Shown here piece by piece: positions 7,909 through 15,577 of a stretch of 18,834 nt of DNA. The stretch comes from Bacteroidota bacterium. GTDB lineage: Bacteria > Bacteroidota > Bacteroidia > 2-12-FULL-35-15. Location: contig JAPLDC010000448.1 of assembly GCA_026391935.1 (NCBI GenBank), positions 1 through 18,834 of the forward strand. The letters are read 5' to 3'. The position numbers and the translations under genes are program-made. Position 1 is the first letter of the stretch. Every line of letters begins with the position of its first letter. Under the pieces are notes generated by a model. That model searched no databases, was not told the origin of the DNA, and saw only the letters and a program-made list of their open reading frames with translations.

Positions 7909-8808
7909 TTGCAAACGGAAAACGTAAATAGTATCGAAAAATTTGCTTCTGCACCCAGGAAACTAGCAGATTACGCTATGTTGATGAAGTTCAGACTAGC
8001 TTCATTGGTGGTCTTTTCGGCTGCAATAGGCTATGTAGCTGCATGTGAGCATGTTAATTGGGCGCATATGGGTTGGTTGGTATTAGGAGGTTTTTTGGTT
8101 ACAGGTTCCTCTAATGCTTTCAATCAGATATTGGAGCGGGATATTGATAAATTAATGACCCGTACTGAAAATCGTCCTTTGCCTCAAGAACGAATGAGTT
8201 TAAATGAGGCAATTTTAATAGCTACTATTTCTGGAATAACAGGCATATCTATCCTTTGGGTCTTCATGAATCCTTTGAGTGGTATCCTGGGATTATTGGC
8301 TTTGCTTTTATATACCGCAGTTTATACTCCGTTAAAAAGAATTACTCCATTTGCAGTATTTGTAGGAGCCTTTCCTGGAGCAATTCCTCCTTTATTAGGC
8401 TGTGTAGCAGCTACAGATGGGTTTGGAAATATTCCTTTTATTGGTTGGGTAATGTTTGTGGGACAATTCATGTGGCAATTTCCTCATTTTTGGGCCATCG
8501 CATGGGTGTTAGATGACGATTATAAAAAAGCAGGATTCAGAATGTTACCTTCTCCTGCCGGCCGCGATAAAAGCAGTGCTTTTCAAGTTTTGGTGTATAC
8601 TCTGTTTTTATATCCGATAAGCTTATTGCCAGTTATGTTTCATTTTTCAGGATTAGTATCCTCAATAATTATATCTTTTTGTAGCATATATTTTTTATTC
8701 CAGGCCTATACGTTATATAAGGATTGTACAGTGGAAGCTGCGAGGAAGCTTATGTTTGGATCATTCTTTTATTTACCCGCAATTCAATTAGCAGTACTTT
8801 ATGGATAA
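7909..8808 (+). CDS. ctaB: Protoheme IX farnesyltransferase (heme O synthase)
   Basis: Transfers a farnesyl group to heme B to give heme O, the precursor of heme A for cytochrome oxidase; an inner-membrane UbiA-family prenyltransferase. Nine hydrophobic segments fit the family. The first Asp-rich motif NQILERDIDKLMTRT lies at 72-86, YTPLKRITPF at 139-148, GAFPGAIPPLLG at 153-164, and the second Asp cluster DDDYKKAGFRML at 202-213. The start is TTG at 7909; the next in-frame ATG at 7978 would cut off part of the N-terminal DYAMLMKFRL element, which belongs to the family, so TTG, or a start very near it, is preferred. The usual KPRL is KFRL here. The last eight bases overlap the next gene, a subunit III, which supports a common operon. 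Confidence 0.95.
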   Translation: MQTENVNSIEKFASAPRKLADYAMLMKFRLASLVVFSAAIGYVAACEHVNWAHMGWLVLGGFLVTGSSNAFNQILERDIDKLMTRTENRPLPQERMSLNEAILIATISGITGISILWVFMNPLSGILGLLALLLYTAVYTPLKRITPFAVFVGAFPGAIPPLLGCVAATDGFGNIPFIGWVMFVGQFMWQFPHFWAIAWVLDDDYKKAGFRMLPSPAGRDKSSAFQVLVYTLFLYPISLLPVMFHFSGLVSSIIISFCSIYFLFQAYTLYKDCTVEAARKLMFGSFFYLPAIQLAVLYG

Positions 8809-9406
8809 AACAGTAGCAATGGAAGAAATTCTTTCTCCATCAGAAGAAAAACGTCAGATACAAGAAAAAGTATCAAAACCATTGCTTTATTTAGCGATGG
8901 GAAGTATGGTAATGATCTTTGCATCTTTAACGAGCGCCTATGTTGTTAGGATGGGTAAAGGCGATTGGCTTCGATTTGAATTGCCCCAAATGTTCTATAT
9001 CAGTACTGCCGTGATTATAATAAGCAGCGTAACAATGAATTGGGCCCTTTCTTCAGCTAAAAAGAATGATTACCTGAATATGAAGCGAGCAACTTTGATC
9101 ACCTTGATTTTGGGATTGACATTCGTTGTTTTTCAGTTTAAGGCTTGGGGCGTTTTGGTTGATCAAAAGGTCTTTTTCGCTGGTAAATATAGTAATGCGT
9201 CTGGTTCTTTTTTGTATGCCTTAACAGGGCTGCATCTTGCTCATTTGGTCTTTGGAATAGTAGCATTGATAGTTGTTTGGGTTAAAACAATAATGAAAAA
9301 ATACAATTCTGAAAACTTGTTAGGGATTAAATTATGTGCCATTTTTTGGCACTTTTTAGACGCCTTGTGGATATATTTGTTTTTATTTTTGTTATTCGTA
9401 CGGTGA
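8801..9406 (+). CDS. Cytochrome c oxidase subunit III family protein, short paralogue
   Basis: 201 residues with five hydrophobic segments (about 28-49, 65-85, 97-117, 137-161, 180-200), the minimal number for prokaryotic subunit III. LTGLHLAHLVFGI (H145, H148) and WHFLDALWIYLF near the C-terminus are the subunit III signatures. Compared with the second subunit III at 9518-10243, the segment QFKAW (112-116) stands where that protein has QAWEW, so the widely conserved membrane Glu (Glu90 in the bovine subunit) is absent. The start overlaps ctaB by eight bases (ATGGATAA). Two adjacent subunit III genes are common in Bacteroidota; this one may be an accessory or assembly subunit rather than a duplicate of equal function. 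Confidence 0.9.
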   Translation: MDKTVAMEEILSPSEEKRQIQEKVSKPLLYLAMGSMVMIFASLTSAYVVRMGKGDWLRFELPQMFYISTAVIIISSVTMNWALSSAKKNDYLNMKRATLITLILGLTFVVFQFKAWGVLVDQKVFFAGKYSNASGSFLYALTGLHLAHLVFGIVALIVVWVKTIMKKYNSENLLGIKLCAIFWHFLDALWIYLFLFLLFVR

Positions 9407-9456
9407 AAAATAAAAAAAAATTTCGCATATTAGCACCCGAAAAATCAATCATTAAC

Positions 9457-9468
9457 TGACCAAGGTCA
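9457..9468. promoter_or_regulatory. Short palindrome in the gap between the two subunit III genes
   Basis: TGACC and GGTCA flank AA, a 12-bp dyad about 50 bases before the second subunit III. The 111-base gap (9407-9517) is the widest in the oxidase cluster and may hold a separate control point; no clear TAnnTTTG promoter is seen in it. Confidence 0.3.
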
Positions 9469-9517
9469 TAAAGGGTTATTAAAAATCAGTACTTAGGTTA
9501 TTAATTAGTAAAAAAGT

Positions 9518-10243
9518 ATGTCAAATCACACAATAACAGCAACAGATTCAGAATCACCTTGGAGTGGTGGAAAATCACCATTTGGCGTTAGTTACGGAAA
9601 ACTATTTATGTGGTTTTTCCTTGTATCCGATGCATTAACCTTCTCTGGTTTATTATGCGCGTATGGTTTTATGCGTCATACTCATCCTGAAGTTTGGCCG
9701 AATCCAAGCGATGTGTTCACGCACTTCCCTTTTTATGAAGGACATATTCCATTGGCTTATGTAGGTTTGATGACCTTAATTTTGATCATGTCGTCTGTAA
9801 CAATGGTGTTGGCAGTTGAAGCTGGCCATCGTAACGATAAGAAAAAAGTTAGTTTTTGGTTGCTTTTAACCATTATTGGAGGTGCAATGTTTGTTGGTTC
9901 TCAGGCTTGGGAGTGGTTTCATTTTATTAAAGGAACGGATCATGGAGCTGTACGTAATTTCATCAGAGATGGTGTATGGGTTACTGATACATTCAAAGGA
10001 GCAAATATGCATACGAATGAATATGGTTTACCTGTGTTTGGAAACTTCTTTTTCTTTATAACAGGATTCCATGGTTTTCACGTTTTTAGCGGTGTAATTA
10101 TCAATATTGTAATATTTATAAATGTATTGAAAGGCACGTATGAAAAGCGTGGTCACTATGAAATGGTTGAGAAAACCGGTTTATATTGGCACTTTGTGGA
10201 TTTGGTTTGGGTGTTCGTATTTACGTTCTTCTACCTTTTGTAA
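9518..10243 (+). CDS. ctaE: Cytochrome c oxidase subunit III
   Basis: 241 residues, part of a heme-copper terminal oxidase in the inner membrane. Landmarks: GKLFMWFFLVSDALTFSG near 27-44, GSQAWEWFHF at 127-136 with the conserved membrane Glu132, FFITGFHGFHVFSG (H185, H188), and WHFVDLVWVFVF (H225) near the end. Five or six hydrophobic segments are visible. An extramembrane stretch at about 138-172 separates the third and fourth segments. It lies 111 bases after the shorter subunit III paralogue and 49 bases before subunit IV. Subunits I and II, which carry the metal centres, are not in the window, so this cluster supplies partners to an oxidase encoded elsewhere. Confidence 0.95.
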   Translation: MSNHTITATDSESPWSGGKSPFGVSYGKLFMWFFLVSDALTFSGLLCAYGFMRHTHPEVWPNPSDVFTHFPFYEGHIPLAYVGLMTLILIMSSVTMVLAVEAGHRNDKKKVSFWLLLTIIGGAMFVGSQAWEWFHFIKGTDHGAVRNFIRDGVWVTDTFKGANMHTNEYGLPVFGNFFFFITGFHGFHVFSGVIINIVIFINVLKGTYEKRGHYEMVEKTGLYWHFVDLVWVFVFTFFYLL

Positions 10244-10258
10244 TTACCTTAGGTAATT
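10242..10258 (+). repeat. Small hairpin between subunits III and IV
   Basis: AATTACC and GGTAATT form a 7-bp stem with a TTA loop, overlapping the ctaE stop codon and followed by TGGTTTTTA. It could slow or partly terminate transcription, or adjust the mRNA ratio of the subunits; it is too weak to call a terminator. Confidence 0.4.
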
Positions 10259-10292
10259 TGGTTTTTATAATTTATAATTTAATTTTTATAGT

Positions 10293-10778
10293 ATGTCAGA
10301 ATTTCACGATGATTACCCACAATATGAGTTAATGGCTCATCACAGCGAAGAAGAAGGAGTTAAAAAGCGTAAAAAACTTTGGAATGTATTCTGGATCATG
10401 CTTACTATTACCATCATTGAACTTATAATAGGTTCAAAAGCAGCAAGCATGGGATTGTTGGATGATGTTACAAGAACATCAGGAATTACATTGAAATTTA
10501 TTTTCATTGGATTAACAATTCTTAAAGCGTTTTTCATTGTTTTTAGTTTCATGCACTTAGGTGAAGAAAGAAAATTTTTGAAATTTGCGATTGTTGGGCC
10601 TTATATGATTTTTATTCTTTATTTGATTTGGATGTGTGTTACAGAGGCAAATTATGCGAGAATTCATAAGAATGATATGGATAGCATCATTGTTCAACAA
10701 AAAATTGAGTTGAACAAAGCTGCAACAAGCGGACATCACGAAGAAACAGCAAAACCTGCAGAAGGTGCAAATCCTTAA
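10293..10778 (+). CDS. ctaF: Cytochrome c oxidase subunit IV (prokaryotic type)
   Basis: 161 residues with three membrane segments at about 29-47, 66-88 and 99-117, the layout of prokaryotic subunit IV (COX4_pro). KAFFIVFSFMHLGEE at 78-92 is the most typical stretch. The N-terminus is acidic and His-containing, and the C-terminal 40 residues are hydrophilic (GHHEETAKPAEGANP). The subunit is non-catalytic and stabilises the oxidase. The gene ends the first part of the cluster: a strong terminator follows at 10801. Confidence 0.9.
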   Translation: MSEFHDDYPQYELMAHHSEEEGVKKRKKLWNVFWIMLTITIIELIIGSKAASMGLLDDVTRTSGITLKFIFIGLTILKAFFIVFSFMHLGEERKFLKFAIVGPYMIFILYLIWMCVTEANYARIHKNDMDSIIVQQKIELNKAATSGHHEETAKPAEGANP

Positions 10779-10800
10779 ACAGGAATTATAAAATTTTTAT

Positions 10801-10832
10801 AATGGTCTCGCAAATATTGTGAGACCATTTTT
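10801..10832 (+). terminator. Rho-independent terminator after subunit IV
   Basis: AATGGTCTCGCAA pairs with TTGTGAGACCATT (10801-10813 and 10817-10829), with one G-T wobble and a 3-base loop, followed by a T-run to 10832. It separates the oxidase subunits from the Sco/DUF420 genes. Confidence 0.88.
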
Positions 10833-10845
10833 GTTTGTACTTTTG
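10817..10845 (+). promoter_or_regulatory. Promoter for the Sco gene, overlapping the terminator hairpin
   Basis: TACTTTTG at 10838-10845 matches the -7 consensus TAnnTTTG exactly, and TTG at 10817-10819 lies 18 bases upstream. The -33 element is inside the descending arm of the terminator. Transcription would start about 30 bases before the ATG at 10883. Confidence 0.45.
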
Positions 10846-10882
10846 TGAGCCGATTTTTGTATCTATTACGCCAATATTTATC

Positions 10883-11569
10883 ATGAAAAAAAAATTATTC
10901 ATTTTACTTTTTTTGTTATCATTCCCTTCTGCTTTATACGTTTTACTATCAGTAGGCAAAACAAACTTTATTCATTTGCCCTATTACGGAGAAAAAGAAT
11001 TGGCTAAAAACGGTCATGATACGATATACCAAACGATTGCTCCTTTTAGTTTTATTAATCAGGATGGGAAAATAATTACAGATAAATATTATGACGGAAA
11101 AATATATGTAGTCGATTACTTTTTTACGACATGTAAAACGATTTGTCCAAAAATGACAACAGAGCTCCTTCGTGTTCAGGATAAATTTGCATATACAAAT
11201 GGAATGGTTCAAATACTTTCACATACTGTAGACCCCGAAAATGATTCTATTCCTGTCCTGAAAGCGTATTCGGAAATGGTACATGCCGATACAAAAACAT
11301 GGAATTTTGTAACCGGCGATAAAAAGCAATTATATGAAATGGCGCGCAAAAGCTATTTACTAAATGCTTTGAAAGGTGACGGCGGCCCTGATGATTTTAT
11401 TCATAGCGAATTGTTTGTATTGATAGACAAAGAGAAGCACATCAGAGGGATTTACGATGGAACAAATATTAAAGCAGTCAGCAATTTAATCGATGATATT
11501 AAAGTGTTGATTGCAGAATTTATGATCAAGGAAAAAAAGAATAATAACGAAAAAAGCCCCGCAGAATAA
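10883..11569 (+). CDS. SCO1/SenC family copper chaperone for cytochrome oxidase
   Basis: Delivers copper to, or reduces thiols of, the CuA centre of oxidase subunit II. It is anchored in the inner membrane by an N-terminal hydrophobic segment (residues 4-24), with a thioredoxin-fold domain outside. The copper ligands are visible: C84 and C88 in TTCKTICPKM and H174 in DDFIHSELF; TVDPEND at 115-121 is another family hallmark. I chose the ATG at 10883, giving 228 residues and a clean anchor; a longer frame from a TTG at 10835 would overlap the promoter and adds only unlikely residues. The gene is followed 17 bases later by the DUF420 gene. A charged Lys/Asn/Glu tail ends the protein. Confidence 0.94.
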   Translation: MKKKLFILLFLLSFPSALYVLLSVGKTNFIHLPYYGEKELAKNGHDTIYQTIAPFSFINQDGKIITDKYYDGKIYVVDYFFTTCKTICPKMTTELLRVQDKFAYTNGMVQILSHTVDPENDSIPVLKAYSEMVHADTKTWNFVTGDKKQLYEMARKSYLLNALKGDGGPDDFIHSELFVLIDKEKHIRGIYDGTNIKAVSNLIDDIKVLIAEFMIKEKKNNNEKSPAE

Positions 11570-11586
11570 ATTTCAAAAATAAAACG

Positions 11587-12138
11587 ATGAAGGATAAATT
11601 AGTTTTCAGAATTATAATGGTAGTTTCCATTATTGTTTTTATAGCAGTAATAATACTAAATAAAAAGATATTACCTGTTCCTGAAGTTATCCCTGATTTT
11701 GTGTATAAATTACCAAAGCTAAACGCTATGCTGAATGGCACATGTGCTCTTCTCTTGCTATTGTCTTTGTATATGATTAGACAAGGTAATATTGCAATGC
11801 ATAAAAAATTAAATATTATCGCATTTGTATTGTCAGCTGTGTTTTTAGTTTCATATATTACGTATCATTGGATGGCACAAGAAACAATCTATCCTAAAGA
11901 ATTGTCGAGTCGTACAACATATTTAATAATTTTGATCAGTCATATTATTTTAGCAGCATTAGTTTTACCCTTGGTTTTATTATCCTTTTATTACGGACTT
12001 AGAACGCAACAAGCAGACGGAGATTTATACATTAAAAAGCACAGAAAAATAACACGTTTGAGTTTTCCAATCTGGCTGTATGTTACAATCACAGGAGTGG
12101 TTGTATATTTAATGATATCTCCATTTTATACACATTAA
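11587..12138 (+). CDS. DUF420 membrane protein, CtaM/YozB-like oxidase maturation factor
   Basis: 183 residues with five membrane segments at about 9-24, 44-63, 75-97, 109-137 and 158-177. LNAMLNGTCALLL, the conserved histidines H72, H93, H118 and H151, and the closing KITRLSFPIWLYVTITGVVVY are typical of DUF420. A DUF420 protein, CtaM, is known to be needed for oxidase maturation in Staphylococcus aureus, and in Bacteroidota the gene regularly follows Sco. The context here, between Sco and a small CxxC protein, agrees with a role in heme or copper insertion. The exact biochemical step is not known to me. Confidence 0.88.
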   Translation: MKDKLVFRIIMVVSIIVFIAVIILNKKILPVPEVIPDFVYKLPKLNAMLNGTCALLLLLSLYMIRQGNIAMHKKLNIIAFVLSAVFLVSYITYHWMAQETIYPKELSSRTTYLIILISHIILAALVLPLVLLSFYYGLRTQQADGDLYIKKHRKITRLSFPIWLYVTITGVVVYLMISPFYTH

Positions 12139-12160
12139 TATTTGTATCTTTATTATAGAA

Positions 12161-12442
12161 ATGAAAATAAAAAGAATCCTGTTATTTTGTATTTTGACGC
12201 TGCTGATGTTTATCAGCAATGTTAATATATACGCTCAATGTGCGATGTGTCGGACTTCTGTAGAAAGCGATTTGAATAATGGAGGGTCAATTGGTAAGGA
12301 ATTAAATACAGGTATATTATACCTTATGGCTATCCCATACATTCTTTTATTGAGTGGAGCATATGTTTTTTTTAAGAAGCCAATTGATGCAAAAGTGAAA
12401 GCTTGGAAAGAAAAACATTTCCCAACAAAGCAATCAAGTTAG
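12161..12442 (+). CDS. Small membrane protein with periplasmic CxxC motif, oxidase-cluster associated
   Basis: 93 residues. A signal peptide (1-25) ends at AQ and is followed at once by CAMC (C27, C30) in the mature N-terminus. Then come a short polar linker with NNGG, one membrane segment (about 50-71) and a basic tail on the cytoplasmic side. Similar short proteins with a C-x-M-C start and an LNxGILYL segment occur, from memory, at this place in many Bacteroidota oxidase clusters, but I know no assigned function. The layout suggests a thiol or metal-binding helper for CuA or heme assembly, working with Sco and DUF420. It starts 22 bases after the DUF420 stop, so is likely co-transcribed. 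Confidence 0.8.
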   Translation: MKIKRILLFCILTLLMFISNVNIYAQCAMCRTSVESDLNNGGSIGKELNTGILYLMAIPYILLLSGAYVFFKKPIDAKVKAWKEKHFPTKQSS

Positions 12443-12463
12443 TTTCCTAAAAAATAAAATCAC

Positions 12464-12494
12464 GAAAATCCCCTCATTGTGTTCCACGATTTTC
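12464..12494. terminator. Weak hairpin between convergent genes
   Basis: GAAAATC (12464-12470) can pair with GATTTTC (12488-12494) around a 17-base loop. It lies between the ends of two convergent genes and next to A/T-rich tracts. It is the only candidate for a terminator there and is weak. Confidence 0.22.
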
Positions 12495-14528
12495 TTAGAG
12501 CCTAACTCCGATCACACAAACATCATCTACTTGTTCTAAATTTGTTTTCCAATCTTTAAAAGCGACCTCTAGCGATTGTGTTTGATTCTCCTGAGAAAGG
12601 GATGCATTTTTCAAGAGCATTTCTTTCAGTGCTTTATACTTGAATTTTTTACCTTTCTCTCCCCCAAATTGGTCAGCAAATCCATCAGTAAGCATAAAAA
12701 GAGAATTTCCTTTTTGAAGCGGAATAGAGTGTGTTGTAAATGGTGAAGGGTTAATTGTTTTTCCTATCGGCTGCTTGTCAGGTTTTATTTCAATAAGTTC
12801 ATTTTCTTTGGTATACCATAGCGGACTATTTGCTCCGGCCCATTTTATTTCCTTTGAATTCTTATTGATTGATAAAAACGAAATATCCATTCCGTCTTTT
12901 ACATCTTTATCGCTTTTTGAAAATGTTTCTAAAACAAGCTCCCTCGTTTTGTCTAGTATTTTACCCGGTTCGATCATCCCGAATTCAAATACGGCTCTGT
13001 TCAGTGCATTGCTACAAACAACGCTCACCATTGCTCCCGGCACACCGTGGCCAGTACAATCTGCAACAGCCATGAGAATTATTTCTGAATCGGAAGGTTT
13101 GTCGGATTCAATTTTTTTCCATTTTCCATTTTCAAATTGAATAATCTCCATCCAATAAAAATCACCAGCCACAATATCTTTTGGTTTATAAAAAATAAAA
13201 GATTCAGGTAAATGTTCTTTTACAAAACGTGCAGGAGGAAGAATCGCTTCTTGCAACCTTTTTGCATAGTTGATAGAGTCTAAAATTTCTTTTTGTTTTG
13301 CTTCCACCAGGTCTTTTTGCGATTCGATAATTATTTTTTGCTTTCTAGTGAGACGTAAGCGGTTGAAAACAAAAAATGCAAACAAGAGTACAAATATCAA
13401 ACCTGTAGTAATTGAATAACTGATAATTTTTTGCTTCTGTTCTTTCTCTGCAGAGATGGCCAGTTGCTTTTCATTTTCTTTATCATCCAATGCCTTTTGT
13501 TTTTCAAAAGTGTATTGCATTTCATTTTGCATTACTTCTTGTTGATTTTTTTCACTTTGTATGCTATCACGCATAGCAATGTATAATTCATGCATGGAAA
13601 GTGCTTCAGTTGCTTTGCCTTCTTTTTTATAAATATTATATAAATTATAGCTTGCTTCTCTTACCCCTGTAATAAATTCGCCTTCCTTGGAAATAGCCAA
13701 AGCTTTTTTCAATATTTCTATAGCTTTCTCGGTTTGATTTGTTCGCTGGTAGTTTAGTCCAATAATCGTCATCACATTTGAAATAGAATTTTTATCTCCA
13801 AACTCTTCAAACAATTTCAATGCTCTGTTACTGAAATCCATTGATTTTCCTAAATCATTTTGATCGGAATAAATAACCCCCAACACATAAAGTGCATTCG
13901 CATAACCATTTTTGTCTTTATTTTCCTCTGATAATTTTAAGCAACGGTTTTCAGCCTCTATTGCTTTATCATATTGTCCTAGGTTTTTGTAAATAGAACC
14001 AAGATTTCCCAGTGCGAAGGCCATTGCAGTTTTTTTATTGAATTTTTCGCTTAGCTCCAAACTACGCTGATAATACTCCATGGCTTTTTTATTGTTTCCC
14101 TGCTCCGCATAAATAACACCTATGTTATTTAGGTTGTTAGCCATGTCCTTGTAGTTATTAATTTCTTCAGCAATCTTGAGCCCTCTTGTGAAATAATCGA
14201 TACCCCTGATATTATCGCCCCGAAGTGAAAAAGAGGTGCCCATTACTTGCAATGCAAAAACCTGATAATGTTTTAATTTTTTTTCTATAGCAAAGTCGTA
14301 CATCTTGTTTGCCAATATAAAAGCGGTATCAGGCTGAGAGTATAGATATCCTTTTAGGCATATCCGTTGCATAGCTTGTAATCGGATAGTATCAGGGCGG
14401 GAAGTATCCTTCCATACTTTTGAAAGGCTGTCAACATTGACTTGTGCGGAAGTGTTGAGATGGAGGAGTATAAAAAATAAGAAATAAAAAAGAAATTTGA
14501 ACCTGTGGAGAGACATGTTTATTTTCAT
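12495..14528 (-). CDS. Membrane-anchored TPR protein with SpoIIE/RsbU-type PP2C phosphatase domain
   Basis: 677 residues. A signal peptide (1-29, ending SAQ) precedes a tetratricopeptide region of about six repeats (roughly 50-320; NNIGVIYAEQGNNKKAMEYY is a clear one). A charged coiled coil (about 322-368), one membrane helix (about 371-389), a second short coil with SINYAKRLQEAILPP (418-432) and a SpoIIE-type phosphatase domain follow. Metal-binding aspartates are all present: AGDFYW (D456), VADCTGHG (D490), GMDIS (D548), LTDGFADQ (D615) and QVDDVCV (D668/D669). The TPRs should lie in the periplasm and the phosphatase in the cytoplasm, dephosphorylating an anti-sigma-factor antagonist or similar target. 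No partner kinase, antagonist or sigma factor is encoded nearby. An ATG at codon 5 (14516) is an alternative start. Confidence 0.92.
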   Translation of the reverse strand: MKINMSLHRFKFLFYFLFFILLHLNTSAQVNVDSLSKVWKDTSRPDTIRLQAMQRICLKGYLYSQPDTAFILANKMYDFAIEKKLKHYQVFALQVMGTSFSLRGDNIRGIDYFTRGLKIAEEINNYKDMANNLNNIGVIYAEQGNNKKAMEYYQRSLELSEKFNKKTAMAFALGNLGSIYKNLGQYDKAIEAENRCLKLSEENKDKNGYANALYVLGVIYSDQNDLGKSMDFSNRALKLFEEFGDKNSISNVMTIIGLNYQRTNQTEKAIEILKKALAISKEGEFITGVREASYNLYNIYKKEGKATEALSMHELYIAMRDSIQSEKNQQEVMQNEMQYTFEKQKALDDKENEKQLAISAEKEQKQKIISYSITTGLIFVLLFAFFVFNRLRLTRKQKIIIESQKDLVEAKQKEILDSINYAKRLQEAILPPARFVKEHLPESFIFYKPKDIVAGDFYWMEIIQFENGKWKKIESDKPSDSEIILMAVADCTGHGVPGAMVSVVCSNALNRAVFEFGMIEPGKILDKTRELVLETFSKSDKDVKDGMDISFLSINKNSKEIKWAGANSPLWYTKENELIEIKPDKQPIGKTINPSPFTTHSIPLQKGNSLFMLTDGFADQFGGEKGKKFKYKALKEMLLKNASLSQENQTQSLEVAFKDWKTNLEQVDDVCVIGVRL

Positions 14529-14544
14529 TTTGGTTTGGGCGTAT

Positions 14545-14574
14545 CAAATATAGTAATACTAGGATTAATGGCAA
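14545..14574 (-). promoter_or_regulatory. Promoter of the TPR/SpoIIE gene
   Basis: On the minus strand TTG (14574-14572), a 19-base spacer and TATATTTG (14552-14545) match the Bacteroidota TTTG-N19-TAnnTTTG pattern with one mismatch in the -33 box. The start of transcription would fall near 14539, leaving a leader of about 10 bases to the first ATG or about 22 to the second. Confidence 0.62.
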
Positions 14575-14610
14575 CGATTGATTTTCAGTCTATCAAATAA
14601 AAAAATAGCA

Positions 14611-14618
14611 TATATTTG
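14611..14618 (+). promoter_or_regulatory. -7 box of the lipoprotein gene promoter
   Basis: TATATTTG matches TAnnTTTG exactly and lies 39 bases before the ATG at 14658. No TTG is found at the proper distance upstream, so the -33 part is poor. It is divergent from the promoter at 14545-14574, which uses the same eight bases. Confidence 0.38.
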
Positions 14619-14657
14619 AACAGAATTTAGCAATAACCCGTTAAAAATCCTATTCAC

Positions 14658-15566
14658 ATGATCATTAATTCAATAAAAAAACATTCTGTAAATGTTGGTA
14701 TTGTTACAATATCAGCGTTGTTGCTGTTTAGCTGCGGCACAGGCAGTTCAAGCGATTCAAAAGGAACAAATGATTCCGTTCCGGCATTGGATTCTATTCC
14801 AAAGATCCATTCTGAGAACGCTTTTTATTCGATTCCTTCTCCTATTCAACTCGGTCAGATGTTGCAAAGAGCCGGTGCGACTTATGATATCAAATTGCTG
14901 AATTCGGTAGATAATGTGTCAAAATATTCTACGACAAAGAGTAAAGCCATGAATCTTGGAGTTTATGGTGCTGATCTTAGTTATTCAGCAGTGTTCAACC
15001 AAACACAACAGACAATGACCTATCTGGAAAAGTCGAAAAAGTTGGCTGAAGAACTAGGCTTAACGACTAGCTTCTCTGCAGAAATGATGAAACGCATGGA
15101 AAAAAATGCCGGAAATAAAGATTCTACATTTCAGATTATTTCTGAGTTATTCCTGAGTTCAAATGAAGCTCTAAAAGAAAATGACCAATCTAACATTTCT
15201 GTTTTGGTTCTTACCGGTGGTTTTATTGAAGGAATGTATGTTGGAACACAAGTTGCAAAAACGGTAAAAGATAATAAAGCTATTTATTCTCGTGTTGCAG
15301 AATTTAAAGGTTCCTTAAATAACTTGATCATGCTGGTAAGCACTGTGAATGATGCTGCAGATTCTGATATTTTAACAGATCTGAAAAAGATTAAAGCTGT
15401 TTATGACGAAACGCCTGTTTCTGCTGAAAAGCCGGTTACAACTGTTGATACCACTAAAAAAGTGATGACAATTGGCGGGAAATCACATTATAATTTGTCG
15501 AAAGAACAGATTGTAAAAATTACTGCTTTAGTTGAAACTACAAGAACTAAGATCATTAAACCTTAA
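14658..15566 (+). CDS. Unrecognised lipoprotein
   Basis: 302 residues. A signal sequence with the lipobox LLFSC places the lipidated cysteine at C26, followed by a Ser/Gly/Asp-rich linker (27-45) as in surface or periplasmic lipoproteins. The rest is a mostly helical soluble domain of about 220 residues with several Ser/Lys-rich helices, without cysteines, and a Thr/Lys-rich segment near the C-terminus (about 255-275). I do not recognise the family. Its start is supported by the -7 box 39 bases upstream. The next gene begins 11 bases after its stop, so the two are probably transcribed together and may act together at the envelope. Confidence 0.85.
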   Translation: MIINSIKKHSVNVGIVTISALLLFSCGTGSSSDSKGTNDSVPALDSIPKIHSENAFYSIPSPIQLGQMLQRAGATYDIKLLNSVDNVSKYSTTKSKAMNLGVYGADLSYSAVFNQTQQTMTYLEKSKKLAEELGLTTSFSAEMMKRMEKNAGNKDSTFQIISELFLSSNEALKENDQSNISVLVLTGGFIEGMYVGTQVAKTVKDNKAIYSRVAEFKGSLNNLIMLVSTVNDAADSDILTDLKKIKAVYDETPVSAEKPVTTVDTTKKVMTIGGKSHYNLSKEQIVKITALVETTRTKIIKP

Positions 15567-15577
15567 AAATCCAACGG

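Noticed and set aside
8256..8516. 86-codon frame inside ctaB
   Set aside because: It overlaps conserved farnesyltransferase motifs in the true frame.
10835..10882. TTG start extending the Sco protein by 16 residues
   Set aside because: It falls within the -7 box region and adds residues not typical of Sco; the ATG at 10883 begins a normal membrane anchor.
12775..13140. 121-codon open frame opposite the SpoIIE domain
   Set aside because: It is antisense to the conserved phosphatase domain, whose motifs show that the other strand is coding, and its translation looks like no protein family.
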